Part shown: piece by piece, positions 14,730-16,846 of the stretch | How the letters are laid out: every line of letters starts with the position of its first letter | Numbering within the stretch: position 1 is the stretch's first letter | Source of the DNA: CAYXXZ01 sp964469165 | GTDB taxonomy: Bacteria; Pseudomonadota; Gammaproteobacteria; Pseudomonadales; Porticoccaceae | Direction of reading: 5' to 3' | DNA: 16,846 nt | Assembly (NCBI GenBank): GCA_964469165.1 | Contig: CAYXXZ010000068.1 | Span: forward strand, 1-16,846 | The notes under the pieces: model-generated | What the model was told of the DNA's origin: nothing | The model's database searches: none | What the model saw: the letters and a program-made list of their open reading frames with translations, nothing else | Translations under genes and position numbers: made by a program

Positions 14730-15640
14730 TCCATGGGGGCGCAGACTCAGCAGAGTGCCGTCGTCAAGGCGGCTCATCCAGCGTGAGGCGCCGCCTGTGC
14801 GGACCGGATATTGTGACAATAAGGCATCGACGTCCACCAGGCTGGTCTCACGCGCCCAGGTAAGGAAAAGGCGCACGGCCTTTACACTGGTGCAACAGGA
14901 CAACAGCTCGCCGACAACATCCTTGCGAGGTGAGCGCAGGCCGTCGAAGAGGTTGCGCGCTTCTTCCAGGCTTTGTTTCACGCCGACTTCGTACAGCAGT
15001 TCCAGCACGGCTCGTTCAGGGCAAGCCATCTCGATAGGGTCTGGCATGCCCGGTGGTGTGGTCAGGGTTCTGGTCGCCAGTGCCGCGTCTGGCCAGTCGA
15101 ACAGGCGAGCATGGCAATAGCGCGCTGGAAAGCGGTCGGTGAACCATACCGGTAATGCATNNNNNNNNNNNNNNNNNNNNNNNNNNNNNNNNNNNNNNNN
15201 NNNNNNNNNNNNNNNNNNNNNNNNNNNNNNNNNNNNNNNNNNNNNNNNNNNNNNNNNNNNCGAGCATGGCAATAGCGCGCTGGAAAGCGGTCGGTGAACC
15301 ATACCGGTAATGCATAACGCTTGTCGCCCCACAGTACCCAAGTCTCGCGACTGCCGAGGTTGTGTCGAACGCCCTGCAGGGCAAGCGCAGTCTTGCCGCC
15401 GATATGCAGGCCGGGCACCCGTTGCTGCAGGAGCTTCAGGGCACCGTAGACATCAAAGTTGTCGTTCGGGAAGGCATAAACCCCCTGCGCCAAACGCACA
15501 AGCCAGCCAGCCCCCGCATATTGAGCGGCAAGTTGTGGCGACACGCCGAACTGCGCCAGGATGGCCAGGTCGAATGGCGCCCCCCGCGGCAGTTCCGCCT
15601 GCAGGTGCTTGATTATCTGGTGTCTGGGTATTTGGCTCAT
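14727..15640 (-). CDS. abiEi: AbiEi-family antitoxin, interrupted only by an assembly gap
   Basis: This is the antitoxin and transcriptional repressor partner of AbiEii. The N-terminal winged helix reads MSQIPRHQIIKHLQAEL then FDLAILAQFGVSPQLAAQYA and GWLVRLAQGVYAFP. The middle has GLHIGGKTALALQGVRHN and the C-terminal part CPERAVLELLYEVGV and LLSQYPVR. As given, 100 Ns and a duplicated 55-bp segment split the gene into two frames. Removing the 155 bases leaves one uninterrupted frame of 252 residues, passing through ALPVWFTDRFPARYCHA into RLFDWPDAALATRTL. The start is ATG 15640; ATG 15658 would add six residues, and neither has a clear Shine-Dalgarno. It precedes the toxin gene, the usual AbiE order. 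Confidence 0.85.
15106..15160. repeat. 55-bp contig-end overlap, left copy
   Basis: These 55 bases are identical to 15261-15315 and end exactly where the Ns begin. They encode the same antitoxin segment (WFTDRFPARYCHA) as the right copy, so they are best read as one locus assembled twice. Confidence 0.9.
15161..15260. other. Assembly gap of exactly 100 Ns
   Basis: A fixed-length placeholder within the antitoxin gene. Identical 55-bp flanks on each side indicate neighbouring contigs that overlap and were not merged, so the true gap size is probably minus 55 bp rather than plus 100. Confidence 0.98.
15261..15315. repeat. 55-bp contig-end overlap, right copy
   Basis: Identical to 15106-15160, beginning at the first base after the Ns. 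See the antitoxin entry for the repaired reading frame. Confidence 0.9.
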
Positions 15641-15811
15641 GGGTGAAAAGTAGCACATAATCTAATCATCTGAAAGCAGCTTGCGTAATTTCGGCGTCAG
15701 AAATAGCGCCTAGATTTAATAATTGTTGAATATCTAATCAATAGCTGGTGGCGGGATGCACAGGCTGGATCAGTGGATGGAATGGGGCCTTATGGAAAAG
15801 TTGGCGAAGAT
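15641..15811. promoter_or_regulatory. Divergent intergenic region between abiEi and the plus-strand gene
   Basis: This AT-rich stretch should hold both promoters. ATCTAATCA occurs twice in the same orientation, at 15660-15668 and 15732-15740, and a partly complementary TAGATT lies at 15711-15716. AbiEi antitoxins repress their own promoter by binding repeats, so these are candidate operator half-sites. No -35/-10 pair stands out on either strand. Confidence 0.35.
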
Positions 15812-16843
15812 ATGAGCTTTTTGAACCTGGGGAAGAAGGATGAGTACGGCAAGCAGACGCGAATTGAGCACCGGGGCAAATACCTCCGGGCGAGCCGTAC
15901 CGGGGGTGTTTCGCTACGGGCGCAAACCAGGGCTGCGGGCCTGAATCTGACGGCCAACAGCAGCCACGGATTCCGTGTCTCCCGGACTGTTGGCAAGAAC
16001 ACCCAAATGGTCATGCAGAACGGTCGTTTCGTGCTGCGCGGTCGCTATGGCAGCGGGCCTACCAAGCTCAATCTTTCCAAGACCGGCATGACTGTCTCAA
16101 CGCGTAACGAGTTGGGTACCTTTAACTGGGTCAAACCCAATCGCTCTTCCGCCAAACTGTTCGGAGTCCAGGTGCGGGGTAAGAATGCCGCCTATGCTCA
16201 GGCGGCCTACTTGGTGCTGACTGCAGTCGCCACTTTCTTCCAGTTGCTGATTGCCGTCACTCTCACGCTGGCCCAGTGGGGGTGGCAATTACTCCAGCTT
16301 CTCTGGGGGTTGGTGCTGGCGACCCCTTATGGGTTGGAGGTGCTCCGGCGAAAGTTCCGCAATCGGAAGATCCGCCGAGCGCAGATGGCGCTCACTTCAA
16401 ATGTGGCAGCCAGCTTTGAGGATTGGGCAGAGATGAAGGTCGTCGCTGCCATCGCGCTGGCGTTTATTGCCTGGGGGCGCGGGAGGGATGCCCGCGCGGA
16501 AATACCTTGGTTGAAGATGGCCGTGACTGCCTCCAACGAACCAGCCGACCTGCCTTCATGTTTACCCTATCTGAGCGATGCGGCCGGTCCACTCAGCCAA
16601 TGGCACCGCAGTGACACTGAACTGGACGATCCGTTACCGGTGCTGGCTCGAACCGCAATATTGGCAGAGCTGGCTGCGAGGCAAGTGTCTGCGGATCGCC
16701 TTCCCGCCATACTCCTGAGCATTGATGACCTTGTATTACAGCAAGGACCCAAAACCCGGCTGCAGGAGCAGATGCTGACGGTGTTCTGTGACTTTGCAGG
16801 GTTGCGGCTTCAGGAAGAGTCGCGGGAGGAGGCGTCAAATTGA
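15812..16843 (+). CDS. Membrane-anchored protein of unknown function, DUF4236-like N-terminus
   Basis: A 343-residue protein, the only clear plus-strand gene. Residues 20-106 look beta-rich with repeated Gly-Ser-Arg stretches (RGKYLRASRTGG, KLNLSKTGMTVSTRNELGTF), similar in style to the DUF4236 domain, though I cannot confirm membership. Hydrophobic segments at about 131-153 and 156-175 should form a membrane hairpin, flanked by the basic stretch RRKFRNRKIRRA at 179-190; a third weak segment is at 207-222. The remainder is a helical cytoplasmic domain. I chose ATG 15812 (MSFLNLGKKDEYG); GTG 15773 and ATG 15782 are upstream alternatives. It is transcribed away from abiEi and its stop overlaps a probable next start at the window end. 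Its function is unknown; it is probably element-borne. Confidence 0.75.
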   Translation: MSFLNLGKKDEYGKQTRIEHRGKYLRASRTGGVSLRAQTRAAGLNLTANSSHGFRVSRTVGKNTQMVMQNGRFVLRGRYGSGPTKLNLSKTGMTVSTRNELGTFNWVKPNRSSAKLFGVQVRGKNAAYAQAAYLVLTAVATFFQLLIAVTLTLAQWGWQLLQLLWGLVLATPYGLEVLRRKFRNRKIRRAQMALTSNVAASFEDWAEMKVVAAIALAFIAWGRGRDARAEIPWLKMAVTASNEPADLPSCLPYLSDAAGPLSQWHRSDTELDDPLPVLARTAILAELAARQVSADRLPAILLSIDDLVLQQGPKTRLQEQMLTVFCDFAGLRLQEESREEASN

Positions 16844-16846
16844 CAG
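16824..16846 (+). promoter_or_regulatory. Strong ribosome-binding site and probable TTG start of the next gene
   Basis: GGGAGGAGG at 16824-16832 is a near-perfect Shine-Dalgarno at the end of the membrane protein gene. TTG at 16840-16842 lies seven bases further on and overlaps the TGA stop (TTGA). This suggests a coupled downstream gene whose body lies outside the window; only its first two codons are visible. Confidence 0.45.

Noticed and set aside
14727..15658. Two overlapping partial antitoxin genes or a frameshifted pseudogene
   Set aside because: Explained by the 100-N gap with duplicated 55-bp contig ends; one intact gene remains after collapsing it.
1..16846. CRISPR arrays, insertion sequences, tRNA or rRNA genes
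   Set aside because: No regularly spaced repeats, transposase genes, terminal inverted repeats or RNA gene folds were seen, and no attachment-site direct repeat could be recognised.

Overview
The window looks like accessory DNA of a gammaproteobacterium. The protein families are typical of Pseudomonas, Marinobacter and Halomonas-type genomes, but the genus cannot be fixed from this sequence. It appears to be cargo of an integrative and conjugative element (ICE): a MobH/TraI_2 relaxase gene of the PFL_4751 type lies next to an abortive-infection toxin-antitoxin pair on one side and a large arsenic-resistance island on the other. Nearly every gene is on the minus strand; only the last protein is on the plus strand.

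Arsenic core (11694 down to 5600, read leftwards): a sigma70-like promoter has a perfect 8-8-8 palindrome between its -35 and -10 boxes and drives arsC, arsR, a GAPDH gene, arsJ, acr3, a tandem universal stress protein and an ArsC-VOC fusion. GAPDH and ArsJ form the known arsenate route (1-arseno-3-phosphoglycerate formation and export). ArsC and ACR3 form the reduction and arsenite-efflux route. Most junctions are 1-4 nt stop/start overlaps, so the set is probably co-translated.

Tail of the operon (5595 to 3451): four bases after the fusion gene comes an unassigned ATP-grasp ligase-like protein, then a YafJ/EgtC-like class II glutamine amidotransferase. Neither is a standard ars gene. A ligase followed by an N-terminal-Cys amidohydrolase suggests the making or trimming of a small peptide or thiol, which is the best candidate here for undescribed biochemistry.

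Left module (3361 to 1): a small helical protein of unknown function, then a tightly overlapping DUF2789 - CDF zinc-type exporter - ArsO-like flavoprotein unit, then the start of an unrecognised protein running off the left edge.

Right module (11811 to 16846): the relaxase gene traI, a 189-bp stretch upstream of it that is a candidate oriT, an AbiEii toxin and AbiEi antitoxin pair, and a plus-strand membrane protein of unknown function whose stop overlaps a probable next start at the right edge. The AbiEi gene is interrupted by 100 Ns. The 55 bases on either side are identical, so this is almost certainly an assembly join rather than a broken gene; collapsing it restores one continuous frame. 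The AbiEii start has been moved off its ribosome-binding site by a 16-bp tandem duplication.
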